A DNA stretch of 64,000 nt, from positions 1 to 64,000 of the forward strand of contig QANT01001495.1 in assembly GCA_003254885.1 (NCBI GenBank). The letters are read 5' to 3'. This DNA is from Purshia tridentata. Taxonomy: Eukaryota; Streptophyta; Magnoliopsida; Rosales; Rosaceae. Shown here piece after piece: positions 49,901 to 62,769 of the stretch. The translations under genes and the position numbers were made by a program. Below the pieces are notes generated by a model that saw only the letters and a program-made list of their open reading frames with translations, was not told the DNA's origin and did no database searches. Positions within the stretch are counted from its first letter, which is position 1. The number at the start of each line of letters is the position of its first letter.

Positions 49901-50585
49901 CTTATATATAATTTTAATTTCTCTCTATCTCTCAATTAGTAGTCATGAATTAGATGCTTTCAGTTAATTTTTACTACTCATTTAAAAAAAGCACCACCAC
50001 AATTTGTACGCAAGTCTAAGCATATTTTAATTTGCTAGGATGTGGGTGTACCTATCATATCCAGGTAGGAAAGAATAAATGTAGGCATTAGGTGGACCAA
50101 CATCTATAATTTAAAATCCAAAATGGGAATCGCAAGGAATTAGGTGCCAACATTGACTATGAAGAATAATGACAATGGGTTGAGAGTTGTTTGAGAAAGA
50201 AAATTTATGGCATTGCAAGACATGCATATTAGCTAGCTAGCTAGTCATGACTAGTCAAATCTCTAGCTAAAGTGAATCTCTATGCATATAATATATTGTA
50301 TATAATTCTGACATTTGGAGTATTATATAAATTTGCATATGGTTCTTAATTTGTATTACTCAATCAGCTAGAGCCTAGAGCCAATATTTTTATAAGGTGG
50401 GAAAAGGAGAAGTTCACACTTAACTAATGTCGCTACCAAGAATCCATGGACATCTTTCTTCACACCCTTAGCTCTCGTCCAAAATACTCTAAATAGTAGT
50501 GCAAGTTACTAAAATCTAATATTAGTTTATCAAACAACGTATATTGCTAGCATACAACGCATAAATCCGGTATATATTTTGTTTT
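46968..50585. other. 5' region of ETO1 and gene-poor AT-rich DNA
   Basis: The left 300 bases should hold the ETO1 5' UTR and promoter. The rest has no gene I can support. It includes a 21-bp tandem duplication at 47390-47431 and a loosely repetitive AT-rich tract at about 48260-48520 built from words like TTCATACATTTGGTATTCA. Confidence 0.5.
47390..47431. repeat. Two-copy 21-bp tandem repeat
   Basis: The unit TATTTTTTACAATTCTACGT plus G occurs twice head to tail, about 430 bases upstream of the ETO1 start. Confidence 0.85.
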
Positions 50586-50647
50586 ACAAAAGCAATTGGT
50601 TTGGAAGAGATAAATGTACAATTCTCTTCCAAACCAATCAATTTTGT
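50586..50647. repeat. Hairpin with 25-bp arms and a 12-base loop
   Basis: The inner arms ATTGGTTTGGAAGAGA (ending 50610) and TCTCTTCCAAACCAAT (from 50623) are a perfect 16-bp pair around TAAATGTACAAT. The outer part (ACAAAAGC against ATTTTGT) extends the pairing to 25 bases with three mismatches. It lies about 40 bases left of a TRIM element but is not part of it. It could be a small foldback element or a hairpin RNA source. Confidence 0.75.
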
Positions 50648-50683
50648 ATGAACAAGTTCAACTCGATCATATTGAGTTGCGGC

Positions 50684-51033
50684 TAAACTGAAGGAATTTA
50701 GGCATCTATCCCAAAACCAATTGGCAATTAGAGGAGTAACTCAAACCCTTATAAACCACTATGAAGGCCCTCATATCTTCAATATGGGATTTCTCTCAAC
50801 ATGCCCGCACGTGTGGCATCATTTCAAGTCTAACATGTGAACAATTTATATTGAATAACATGGGAGCACGTGTGACTGTTTAGGCTTATTACGTGGATAA
50901 CCTACTCTGATACTATGAAGGAATCTAGGCATCCATCCCAAAATCAATTGGCAATGAGATGAGTAACCCAAACCCTTATAAACCACTAGTAAAGTCCTCA
51001 CATCTTCAATGTGGGATTTCTCTCAACATAAAC
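50684..51033 (-). mobile_element. TRIM (miniature LTR retrotransposon), complete-looking, with TAAAC target duplication
   Basis: Two 113-bp terminal repeats (50689-50801 and 50916-51028) begin TG and end CA and enclose a 114-bp non-coding middle. A perfect 5-bp duplication, TAAAC, flanks the element at 50684-50688 and 51029-51033. Next to the right repeat, read on the minus strand, is AGTATCAGAG, which fits a primer site for initiator Met tRNA, so the element points leftward. It never carried genes and would depend on other elements. The two repeats differ at roughly a tenth of positions, which suggests an insertion several million years old. Confidence 0.88.
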
Positions 51034-54000
51034 AACTTCTGAACTTGATCGAGTTCCAGCCATTGACTAGCTAGGAGTAAAGCATGCCAAAATTCTTAGT
51101 CATTTGTCGAATTAGTAAATTACACAGCATCCTTTTTTTACTCTGTTTTCCACGAGGGTTGGTGTGTGCGCCTCCAATTACTAGCCGTTGATATGAATTT
51201 TGTTTCTTATATATTTATTCATATAATAATTTAATGAAGGAAAATATCAACGTAGCCTGTTATGTTTCTATAAATATATCCAAGAATTTGTCAAAGTGTA
51301 CGTATAATATGGTCCTGATCTTGGAATTAATTAAGAGATGGTAAAAGCTTAATTAAGCTCCAATTATTCCATGCATGTGTTCAATATTGACCGGATCGAT
51401 CACTCTCACTGCAGGTCGACTCAATACTATTAAAAAGGTAATTAGAATTTCAGTAGGTAATGGTGATGAGGGTCAAATGCTTAATGATGCCGACAGCTTA
51501 AATTTTCAGTTCATTTGTGTAGTCAATTATAGAAGAATAGAAATATGTGTGATTGAAATTTTATAGATTATCAACTAGTTATTGATCTAGTAATATTTAA
51601 TTTTAAAATATTAAAAAAGTTTTGAATTCGCATCTTCTTCACTTCGATGAAACAGTTGATTCAAATTTTGACATCAACAAAACTTTAATAAATATATATA
51701 TATATATATATATTAGTTTTTGAATTTTCATATATATAGTTGGGAGGGATTAATCGATCTGTAAAGAGTTGCGATAAGACTGAGATGGAGAGGACAAACA
51801 AGGGATAGGTATACCGTATACGTTGATTCCATAAGATACATCAAGAGGAGACAATTATATGCCTTGTACCTTTGACGAGAATAAAATATATCGTATTTAA
51901 TTAATTAACATATCATATTTTACTCACATGCTCTGCCAACCATGCATACGTACTGAGATGTGAATAGACTCATATAATAACGCCACCAATCTTTACACAA
52001 TTTTAATATATTAAAATCTGAATTAAGTTATATTCTATACTATTGATGTTATATTCTGCTCGCATATTTATAAATTCTATATATGATTAATCAGTGGTAC
52101 ACAGAAGATTTGCGTACATAAAATCATGCAAAAAATCTTATTCTAATTATATATATATGTATAACTTATAGCAAATAAATTCAGATGACACCCCTTACAT
52201 TATATTACTATATATATATGTACTAAGAGGGTAAGTTTGTGGAAGATGCTTTTCTTGCTAACTCATATAAAGTGTAGTGTATATGACCTTGCATCTACAA
52301 GGTCAATAATTTGGGTTGGAATAGACAACAGAGCCAGTACATGCATGTGCGTATTGACTGTTGGGAGAATGAAAAACTAAAAGTACATTGATTAATTTCC
52401 TTGAGTGATTAAACCCGCCACGTCAATAGAACAACTTCATGATTATGACTGTTTTATCTAAATTTCTCCTTTTAACACGCCACGGTTTTAACTTTTAACA
52501 CATAAGTTAAATTTGTCCAATTTCAAGCTAGCAAACCATTAATTAATGTTTTCTAGTACGTACATTAGAAATAGTGTAGTTTTTTTCACAAACATAATAA
52601 CATTATGCATTTTCTCTTAGTCGATTTAAATTACAAACCCAATTAACAAGAATTTACATGACATAATATATGCAAGTAGATTATAGAAAACCCGCTAGAA
52701 ATACCATTAAGTAAATTCGTGGACCACTGTGAAACTAGATAAATTACTAAACCAATGATATAATTTTCTCTTAATTTATAAGTTTGTCACCTATAATACA
52801 TCTAGTGCCCGGTATAGGAAATGAAGAGCAAGACCTTCATGAAAAGACCGGTCTATATATCTCCACTTTAGTAATCAAAGGTCCAACAATTTCTCATCAT
52901 GATATTGTTATCAATTCTTAAATTTGCATGGTCTACATGTAAATGCACCATAGTGTTTTAATAATACAGATGGATGAAAATACCATCCACCCACCAATAA
53001 GTATTGGAGCAGTTGTGAAACTTCTTTGAAACTTGAAAATATATGCCATCATCTTCGATTCATCTATATATTTAAAAGGCCGGCTTGCATGGGAATCATG
53101 TGGTGCAGTGCAGGAAATGCTTGATGAGCTTGAGACATATCATAAATATATGTATGCATATTCATATTATATGCATGCATGCAGTGATATATGCAGTACT
53201 AGTGTGAATAAAATATTGTGAGGGGCAGAGAGAGCCCTATAAGAAGACAGACATACTCATTCTCAAATAATGGGTTAGATCCGCATTAATAGGCTCACGT
53301 ATTCTCATGCAACTTAAACTATGCCATAAAATATTGTATGAATTAATGCGAAGAAAAAGGGACAGAGGCACTGTTGGGCGTTGACCTCACAGGCTAAGTG
53401 TTGGAGTGAATCTTTTTGTATTCAATAATCAATGGGGCTTTGTTTCTGTCTTTCTCTGCTGGTGTACATCTTTGTCCTCTCTAATTATAGCCTGCTTAAT
53501 TTCAAAAATATTTCTTTGTTATCTTGTTAACTTAATTGGTTCACATATATATTAGTTCGGCTCCTTAATTAATTAAGGCGTTGGAATATTAATTGAAGGT
53601 TTAAGGGTGTATAGCTAGCTCAAGTTTAATTAATCAAGAGAATACATACTTTTTCAACAGAATTCTACACATAATTGGTTAGACTATGTTTATAACATTT
53701 TAATTATGCGACATGTGATATATATGTGTCAATATCGTATTTTTAAAAAGTAATACTATCATATAAATTTTGACCCAAAATTTTTAAACTTGTGTAACAC
53801 TATGATCTTTTTTTTTCTTCTTTTATGCTTGATAATTATTCCAAAATTCCAGTGAGAAATATAAAGTTGACAATTTGACATGTACCACGGCTACATACAA
53901 CGAGTCCCAGGAACCCTGTGACTAAAAGAGAAAGAAGACTTGCTGTGGTAGCTTAGCTTTACGTTGTTGACTCCAATATATTCACGGTGTATAGATCCCA

Positions 54001-54494
54001 TGGTTGTACACGTGGGAGGAATGAAAAAGTTCTCTTGCAAACTTAAAAGCATGTACTTTAATTAATTAGTTCGAAGCTAGCTTAGCTATAACTCTAGATG
54101 AATCTGATATATATGCATGCCAGAAAGGGACTTCTCCTAATTAAGAGATTTTTAATTTTTCATGGAAAAGCTTGAGATCGAACCATAAACCAGACCCCAA
54201 AGAAAAAAGGACAAGTTTGAATTCATCCAACCAATTCCCTAGATCGAAACTTCTAACCTGTTTAGCCAGTACAATTGTCCGATTCAATATATTTTTACTA
54301 CATTATTGTTCTTTTATTCTCATAAACATTCGTTCATCAGATTATAAAGTTAGATTGTCCATTATTATTTAAATTTGACTCTTAACTAAATATATACTCT
54401 AAATTAACAATTTGGTGAGCATGCACACATTATACCCTGATTCAATACATATGTAAAAATAAATTATATTTAAAGAGGTGTCAAAAGAGGAGTC
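51034..54494. other. Gene-poor AT-rich DNA between two TRIM elements
   Basis: About 3.5 kb without a gene I can support. A TA microsatellite lies near 51691-51712. Open frames are short and lack splice or codon support. Confidence 0.5.
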
Positions 54495-54847
54495 ATATAT
54501 GAAAAAATCTAGGCATTCATCCCAAAATTAATTAGTAATGGGAGGAGTAGTACAAACCCATATAAACCACTAGTAAGGCCGTCACATCTTCAATATAGGA
54601 TTTCTTTCAACACACTCCCGCACGTGTGGCATCATTTCAAATCTAACACTTGGATAATTTATATTGGGTGACATGAGAGCACATGCGGCCATTTAGGCGC
54701 ATCACGTGAATAACCTGATTTTGATACTATGAAGGAATATAGGTATCCATCCCAAAATTAATTGACAATAAGAGGAGTAGCCCAAACCCTTATAAATCAC
54801 TGACAAGTCCCTCACATCTTCAATGTAAGATTTCTCTCAACAATATA
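54495..54847 (-). mobile_element. Second TRIM of the same family, older, with ATATA target duplication
   Basis: Terminal repeats at 54500-54612 and 54730-54842 (113 bp each) enclose a 117-bp middle that is clearly related to the element at 50.7 kb, including CCCGCACGTGTGGCATCATT. ATATA flanks both sides. The orientation is again leftward, with the primer-site region beside the right repeat. Its two terminal repeats differ more than those of the first element, roughly a fifth of positions, so it is the older insertion. It has no coding capacity. Confidence 0.85.
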
Positions 54848-56257
54848 TACCTATCTAGACACCTGATGGGAAAATATAAACAACTTAATTCGTGTAGTTT
54901 TTTTTGTTTTTTTTTTCTTTCTTGGAAATTTGGAATTAAGAAGCTAGCTATGCAGAGAGTAGTTAGAGAGTGTGGAAATTAAGATATAACTGGTGACGTG
55001 CGTAGCTAGGTCTAGGTGGCATAGGAACAACAAGACCAAATCTCAAGGAGGAACAATCCCCGTGATTCCCGAACAAACATACATATAATTACATGATATA
55101 TATCTTATCTTTTTGATGAGTTAGCTAGCTTAGCAGGGAGGGTCCGCATCAGCAACAGCTGAACACACACATGCATCAACCCAACCCCAGCCACAACCAG
55201 CCTCTGATCCTGATCGATATCTGTTACCTGTTACCCATTAAATGATCCATTTATATTCTCTCTGCATGTGAAGCTCAAACAATCATCCCAACTTTTTACA
55301 CAACATTCAATTAAAGTTGCAAACCACGCCTAGCTGCCACCAAACCAAAACAAAATTTACCTACCACGGTTATTTTGCTAATAATCATCTTAATTAATTT
55401 GAGATTTTTATTAATTTGTGCGATCGATTTGAAGGATCTATTTTGTTCAGTTAGGAGTTTCATTTTGATACGCTATTAGTGTAAAAGGAAAATAAATTAG
55501 TTAACACATGCATAGATAAATATTGGAAACTTCTGCTTTGACAGTTTATGTTCAACAAAGAACCTGTTTTTTATTTATTTGATCACATTATAAAACTAAA
55601 TTGACTAAAGACTATTTGAAATTAATTTTATTAAATTCAACTTTAACTATGATATGTCATTAAAAGATGAATTTCTGAGTGATCTTTGATTAATTCGTCT
55701 AGTATATATATACTATATATACCAGTTTTTTTTTTTTTTCACATTGGAGCTAGGAAAACGAATTCCGAATCTAACATAATTATAATTCTCATCTCACTCA
55801 TCCTCACCACTTTAATTAATCCCAAGAACTTATACTATACCCGTTTTTCATATTACATCCTTCTTTCTTTCTTTTTAATGTTCAGTATAGACATATATAT
55901 GATATATTACATCAGTTTGATTGGTAAGCATGCATAATAAGTTATCCCCAGTGAGAATTTGCTTAATATATATATAAATAAATGACGAGCTGGGCTAGCT
56001 GGGATAGAAAATTATATATATTCTCTACACAAGAAATATTATTGTTATAATTTCTTGCGCGCATTGCATACATTGCATCAAATATTCTCAACAATATTAA
56101 AAAAATATTAATTGTTATGTTTTCCATAGCATGTGTCATCCACGTATGCATGTATGTGCATGTGCATTCCTTACTCAACTCATGTATGCATATATGCATA
56201 CATTCAAACGCATACCATATATAAGTGAATAAATTATCATTTACCTAGCTACATCCC

Positions 56258-56316
<59 letters not shown>

Positions 56317-56681
56317 CTCTAGCTATATATGCTCTGTTGTCATATATGATCTAGGGTTTCGCATCTCTTTGTACTGAGAGCTGAAGTGATCATCAGCTAT
56401 TGTCGTCTGTAGCTGATGGGTTTCGATGTCTCTTTTGTTGTAAATAATACCTGTCTCTCTGTCTGAGCATATATCATATATGGATACTCAAGAAGAGAGA
56501 ATAGGGACAGTATTAGCAGCTGGCAGACCATAAAGGTGATCATCATCGTCTTTGATCCTCCGATCGAGCTCTAATCCCTAATTATCTCCTTCACTCTTAA
56601 TCAATCCACAAAATTAATCATCCATACCCTTATTTTCTGTCTCCACCAACTTCATTTAAATTAAAAGCAAGAACAAGATCA
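54848..56681. other. Upstream region of the GARP gene
   Basis: AT-rich DNA followed by the promoter and long leader of the GARP gene, with the AG microsatellite at 56261-56310. A leader intron is possible but I could not fix it. Confidence 0.45.
56261..56310. repeat. (AG)25 microsatellite upstream of the GARP gene
   Basis: An uninterrupted run of 50 bases of AG ends 372 bases before the GARP start codon. GA-rich tracts in plant leaders and promoters can bind BPC/GAGA factors; whether this one does is unknown. Confidence 0.95.
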
Positions 56682-58322
56682 ATGGAGGGGCGCCACGGCG
56701 AGTCTGAGTGCTCAAAGACAAGCCCCTCTGACGATCAAAATGAGGATGGAAGCGAGTATGATGATGAAAGTAAGCCGGAAAACAATGGAGGAGGAGGAGG
56801 AAGCTCAAGCAACAGCACCGTTGAAGAGACGTCTAGTGATCAAAAAAAGGCGTCGGTACGACCCTATGTTAGATCCAAGATGCCAAGGCTCCGATGGACA
56901 CCGGATCTTCATCTCCGTTTCGTTCACGCTGTCGAGAGGCTTGGGGGACAAGACAGTGAGCTCTTCAATTCCTTCTCAATCGATTCATTAATTAGTACCC
57001 TTCAATATATTTGATTTAATTAGGAATTACATGAATGATGAATCTAGCTTGTTAAGTATACTAGCTACCTTTTGGTTAATTAGTGATTTTAATTTGGTGC
57101 AGGAGCTACACCAAAGTTGGTTCTTCAACTGATGAACATTAAGGGATTAAGTATTGCACATGTCAAGAGCCATTTACAGGTTAATAACTAATTTAATTAA
57201 ACAAAACTTGTGAATTTCTCATTTTTTTCACCGGTAATTACCATGAAATTAACAATTAGCTTGTTATTCTTCTATGTTTAATTAATTCATCAGATGTATA
57301 GAAGCAAGAAGATCGATGACGCAGGCCAAGGTACTTATATATACACAAATTTCCCATCTTGATCTTGCTCAATTGTGAACATCAACATAAAATTAGGGTT
57401 TTTAATTTATTAATTGGGTGATTCAATGTTGTTAATATGTATACTTTTTCATACAAATGAAATGAGCTTTATTTTGACAGTTCTAGCGGACCAAGGCCAT
57501 CTTGTTGAATCATGTGGAGAGAAAAATATATATAACCTCAGCCAACTTCCCATGCTTCAAGGATATAACAGAAGCCACACTACCAGTTTCAGGTAACAAA
57601 CAGTTCACATGACTACTGATTCAGATCATTGGTTAATTACTTAAAATTAATAAATTAACTTCCCTTTAATCTATATATATTTTTCAATAATGAATTCAAT
57701 TTTGATAAAAGATTCTTTGTTGATTTTCCCAAGATATGGGTATGGCGATATTGGCAATTCTTGGAGTTATGAAAACTCAAGGCATCCCAGAACTAGTACT
57801 GGAATATTTCAAGGCAACTGGAGCAATAGTACTAGTGCTTACAATTTTCTAAAAAGTAGTCCTTCATTGGGTGAACAATCATCTTGGAACAATATTCGTA
57901 CTACTACTACTACGCGTACACTGAAAAACGAAAGCCAATTTTATAATGTTCGTGAGTCCTTGCAAGCTCAAACCCGGTTGAGTCTGATTGACCATCTTAA
58001 CACCACAACTCATCATGCGGCGCAACCGAAATTAGCAAAGGAATTCGCAAGTTTCAACAACAATGGCGGCGGCACTGCCCCTACAGCTTCCACTACACCA
58101 CCTAATAATCTACAAGATCAGTTGATGAAAACGTTGAAAAGGAAGGCCTCTTCGGATTGCGATCTTGATTTGGATTTGTCTCTCAGGCTAACATCGAAGA
58201 ACGACGACAAGATCAGCGAGAGAATTAGTCTGAGGGAGGATGATCATGAAGTAGTTGATAGTAGTCTGTCTCTGTCTTTGTACACACCGACAGCCTCAAA
58301 GCTCAGCAGGTTGAAGGAATAA
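56682..58322 (+). CDS. GARP (G2-like, MYB-related) transcription factor with EAR-type motifs
   Basis: GARP proteins bind DNA through a single MYB-like domain. Exons 56682-56955, 57103-57179, 57294-57330, 57481-57592 and 57734-58322 join in frame to 362 residues. An acidic, Ser/Gly-rich start leads to the domain at about 62-125: KMPRLRWTPDLHLRFVHAVE, then ATPKLVLQLMNIKGLSI, then AHVKSHLQMYRSKK, which carries the SHLQ(K/M)YR hallmark. The last exon encodes two LxLxL stretches, LDLDLSLRL and SLSLSLYTP, typical of EAR repression motifs, so it may act as a repressor. The closest group I recall is the uncharacterised At2g38300/At2g40260/At1g14600 type. All introns are GT-AG. The target genes are unknown. 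Confidence 0.9.
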
Positions 58323-60495
58323 TGAGCTTAATTGTAATAAAAAGGATAATAGAGAAGGAGCATGCAGAGAGGGAGAGCGAGGTAGCTGGGCAAGTACTCT
58401 GGATCTGACTATATGAATGAGACAACACGCATTCTAAGTGAGATATTGAGGTACTTGCTCAACAAACAACAATAATATTATTATTCACTTTATTGTGATC
58501 CGTCGATATTGTCTCAACTCGATCTTACATGCATATTAGTAGCCAGTTATTTGTTCTTTCTTTCTTGTTTCTTCTATATATGTAGCATGAGCTACCTTGC
58601 TATATATGGAACAAGAATTGTTATAATTTGGCAAAATTATATTAATTAGATCGGTGTAGACCATTTTATAAAGTCCCATGATCGATGCATGTGTTTGTAT
58701 TTTTGTTGCTTCGAAATAGCTAGCTATATATATATGATGCAAATGAATGAGCCAAATGACATGAAGTTAAATTAACTTAAATATGGCGCAAGTCCCAAAA
58801 ACCAGGACCGATCATCAGCTTGCAATTGCTTTCTTAATTAATGGCGGTATATACGCTCTAACAATATTTCACTACTAAGACTTGCTGCTGGCTACTTTGG
58901 AAGCTATCGTCTGAATGGAGTGATCTAAATCTTTACCTTTGATCTTAATGTTGCTTTAATTATGTAGAGTTCGACATAGATGGTTAATTAATAACGAAAT
59001 CCATAATTTATTTCACTGAAATTGTGCGGACACTACCTAATTTTATGTGGACATTTCGATCCATAGTGCTTTGCATGACATATACAATATTAATTTAATT
59101 AGTGTTTTTCTTTGTAAAAATTAAGGTGCTACTAGTGTGCGGCCAAGTCAAATTTAACTAATTTCTCAAATTTTTCCCATCATAATGCATGAAGTAGTCT
59201 CAACTGGGATTTGGAAAAAAGGAAATTTGAGTTTTTCTTGTATATATAGATATTATATATGGACAACCAAACTTTATATAAAAAAACAGACATCTGGAAC
59301 TCCATAGATTAAGATAAATTCCATATATATGTTATGTTAAATAGCCAAAGTTATTTTATATTGATTAATATACGTACAATAAATATATATGTTTATAAAA
59401 TAACATATATACAACGTACTACAATATGTATACAAAGTGCTTTGGAAATTACAATTTATCTCTAACAGTGACATACTACTAATTATATACAGATCAGCTT
59501 TTTAATTTCTGTATATATAAATATTATGGACAACCGCGAACTTAAAAAAATTCAAAATTTCAAACAAATTCAAAATTTCAAAAATATTAAATGTGTTCAG
59601 CTGGATAAGAGAAATTCTCTATATATGTTATATTATCTGTATATCTAAAATTGTTATTTTTAGATTAATGTACGATTCTCAAATATATGGAATATGAGAT
59701 ATGTACAATCACCGCTATATACAAAGTATTTCAACAAATTTAATTCAACTTTGACGATAACATTTTCATGTAAAATTTAGCATATATTGTGACTCCAACT
59801 CATTTTTTCTAATTTTTTTTCTTTTAACTCTAGAATAAGTCTCAAATGAGTCCATAATATCACAGGTACGCACTCAATTTAAATAAGAGAGTATATATGA
59901 AAATTAAGAAAAAGAAAAAAAGTTGAGCTCTTCCCTATATATATACACGATAATAAGACGAAGGGTACCAAGGCATGAACTAAGATGTTACATGCATATA
60001 TAATAATTAAATTAATTAGTTTATTTCAATTGGTAGGTGGTGGACATGGACTTGAGTGACAGTGACAAAAGTCTTCTTTTTGACTTGGTTTTTTATTTGT
60101 AATGGGAAGAGGGGACTTGTCGATTGACCAAGTCAATGCGCCAAAACATATTCCCTATTTCTGAGGGGTCTATCAAGCAATTAAACAACGATTATAGATG
60201 GACCAAAAAACACACATATTTTGCATATGAATTTGCAAAACGAAACACTTCATTAATAATTTTCATCACAACTATCAAGGCTGAGAGGGTACGCAGCCTT
60301 GATACCGTGGGGTTACACAACTCAAATAATTAAATTCAAGGGTCGTCAATATTTATTAAAAAAGAAAAAACAAAAAAAGGTACTAGTACTGAGGATTTTT
60401 AACGACCACAGCCAAATTAGCAAAAATGATTTTCAATTCATTTTGGGATATTAATTGTTGCTCAGCTACTGCCACTGCCTGAAGCTTGAACCTAG
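58323..60495. other. Intergenic between the GARP gene and bZIP, with duplicated blocks
   Basis: Convergent spacer. Left part: GARP 3' UTR. From about 59225 it contains the repeated blocks listed separately. The right end holds the bZIP 3' UTR. Confidence 0.5.
59225..60080. repeat. Two diverged copies of a local AT-rich duplication (left side of bZIP)
   Basis: A diverged copy at about 59240-59500 and a better one at about 59510-60080 share phrases with 62770-63421: AATTCTCTATATATGTTAT, TAAAATTGTTATTT, AGATTAATGTACGATTCTCAA, TCCATAATATCACAGGTACG and ending ACAGTGACAAAAGTCTTCT. The copies are in direct orientation. No coding function was seen. Confidence 0.7.
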
Positions 60496-61533
60496 CTACT
60501 GCATTGTGTAGTAGATCATCTCGAGCATGTCCCTTTCCGCCATCATTTGATGGGACTCAGCTGCAATATTTGCACAATTAGTTAATGACGATTTTACCCC
60601 TCAAAATGGCCTAGGGCTAAGAGAAAAGCTTGAATATAATGACATATACACATACCCTCTTGAATGGCTTGGTATTGCTCGAGAGCTTCTAGTCTCGCCT
60701 TCATCTGGATGTTCTCCTTCTCAAGTAACATGCGTTTCAGTTTCTGATATGCCACTTCTGGAGTTAACGCTGCTATCTTTTCCTGTATTAATATATAAAT
60801 AATCCACCTAGAAATAAGTTATAAAAATTTAATACTAAAACAAAAACAAATTATTAGGTAAAAAAAAAATTGATTAGGTAATAATAATCGGTCGATTGGT
60901 TTTCTTCCTGTAAATTTTAATTGTTATTGAAATTAACTAATTTGGTAAAAACAAACCAATACACATCTTTGTTCAAAATTAGGACCGGTCTTCTCAGTAT
61001 ATAAAAGAGTCAATCATTTCAGATCTTGAGATATTAAAGGCTTCCAAAGTTTATAGATCCCTTTATATTATTTTAGACCCAATTAATATATATATACCCG
61101 AAGAGTTAAGGGGTTAAGTGCACCACTTTTATGGTGTCACATACCCTTAAAATCTCAAATAGAGAATGGTTCCAAACTTTCAATCATGCCAGATAACTCC
61201 AAAAAAAAAAAAAATTTCATAAAAAAATGAGGGATTTACTTTTTTGTCCTTGAGTTCTTGTTCCAGTTTGTGCATGTGATCTTGCTTCCTAAGATGAGAT
61301 CTTCGGGCAGACTCCCTATTCAAAAGCATCCTAATACAACACAAACTCATCAAATATATATATATGTATGTATGAGAATTGAGACCAAATAAAGGTACGT
61401 ACGTACAACACAAATCTGAAACTCACCTCCTAATTTGCTTCGGATCACGTTTGACAGTTTCATTGGCTTGATTCGATGAAGCCTCAACTTGTCCAGTGGT
61501 GGAGTTTAGAGTCTTAGCTGGTTGAGAATCCAT
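60496..61533 (-). CDS. Small bZIP transcription factor (group E-like) with His at the invariant Arg
   Basis: Four exons (61533-61427, 61330-61240, 60782-60656, 60560-60496) join in frame to 129 residues. Start MDSQPAKTLNSTTGQVEASS. The basic region is VKRDPKQIRRMLLNRESARR followed by SHLRKQDHMHKLEQEL. The rule for bZIPs is N-x7-R; here N-RESARRS is followed by His. A leucine-zipper-like coil follows, including LTPEVAYQKLKRMLLEKENI, which resembles group E plant bZIPs of the bZIP34/61 type (a recalled likeness). The protein ends EMIYYTMQ and is shorter than most of that group. The introns are GT-AG. The altered Arg may weaken DNA binding or make the protein act through heterodimers. A TATA-like CTTATATAAG lies near 61792-61801. 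Confidence 0.82.
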
Positions 61534-62769
61534 ATGTTAATGAGTGAAAATGAGAATTGCTTCGATCTGTTCAGCCGCACAAACAAAATGCACAAAAAAA
61601 CTAATCATAACCATGGCATTCCAAAATATTATATCAAATACAAGAACTAACTAGCTAGCTAGATGCCTGCATGTATACCAAAGAAAAAAAAACAACAACA
61701 ACAAAAGAGAAGAGAGATCGAAGGAATGTATACACTGGTCTTTGGAGAAGTACTGCTCAAGAGTGCATTTTCAAGGGTCGCTTAGGCTTCTCTTATATAA
61801 GAAAATTGTGTTGGTTTGATAAGACCAAAGGGGTCTGGTTAGCCCTAAGCATATAGGTATACATGGAAATATGTATGTATGCTAATCTGTACGATTCGAA
61901 TTTCCAAATTATACTTTCTTATGACAATGGCTACCCATTGTAATAGGGCACCATCCGCCCTACTTATGCACAAATTTTTTGAAGGGTAAGGGTATTTTAG
62001 TCAAACAACGTTTTTTTCCCAAAGCGAATTACTAATGTACCAAATGTGCTTATATATTTTCTTAATATAGTTTTGAGTTTGCTTATTTGGCCCAAGGCTA
62101 GGTTATTGCCTGATAATTTCATCCCGAGAAGCAAATAAGTAAAGAAACTATGACTTACTTAGAGATAAGGGATGTAAGGCTCTAGATAGGGAAGACAATT
62201 CGTGTTAACGAAGCGTATTTGTATCATATTATTTTATTTTGTATGAATACCAGTTAACCCTAACTTTATACATTTAATTAATCATGTCGAGTAACTTAAC
62301 CCTAAACTCAATTTTTTATTAATCGTTCATATCATATAAATTTTAATTTAGCTCTAAAATACGATCAATCTCGATGCTCTTACATATTGTTACATAATGT
62401 TTTTGTGCAATTTGTAAAGTTCATTTCAATTTGGTTGATTGATGGTTAATATACTATTATTTCGGTGTACGAGTCACAATTTTTTACATGACCCACAGCA
62501 TATGACTGCCCAAATACAACATGAAATCAATAGGTTTGAGTTTGGTTTTAATCGTGTATGTGTTTCGAGTCAAATCGTATTTACTTAAAATTCACTTGCA
62601 GGAGTAAACATCTCAAATTCGAGTTGACCCAGTTAAGAGATATAATCATGTCCAACTCATTTTTTTTTTTTTACCCATACTCATATCTAGTAGGTCTCAA
62701 ATGAACCCCATCGTATTATGGGTATCCAAATTTATATGAGTTAGAGAAAAAAAAAATAAAATAAATCCT
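61534..62769. other. bZIP upstream region
   Basis: Contains the bZIP promoter and leader, and beyond that AT-rich DNA in which no gene was recognised. There is a poly-T run near 62660-62671. Confidence 0.45.

Noticed and set aside
50684-51033. Cassandra-type element (TRIM carrying a 5S rRNA promoter)
   Set aside because: The terminal repeats contain no 5S-like box A/C sequence and are only 113 bp, so an ordinary TRIM fits better.
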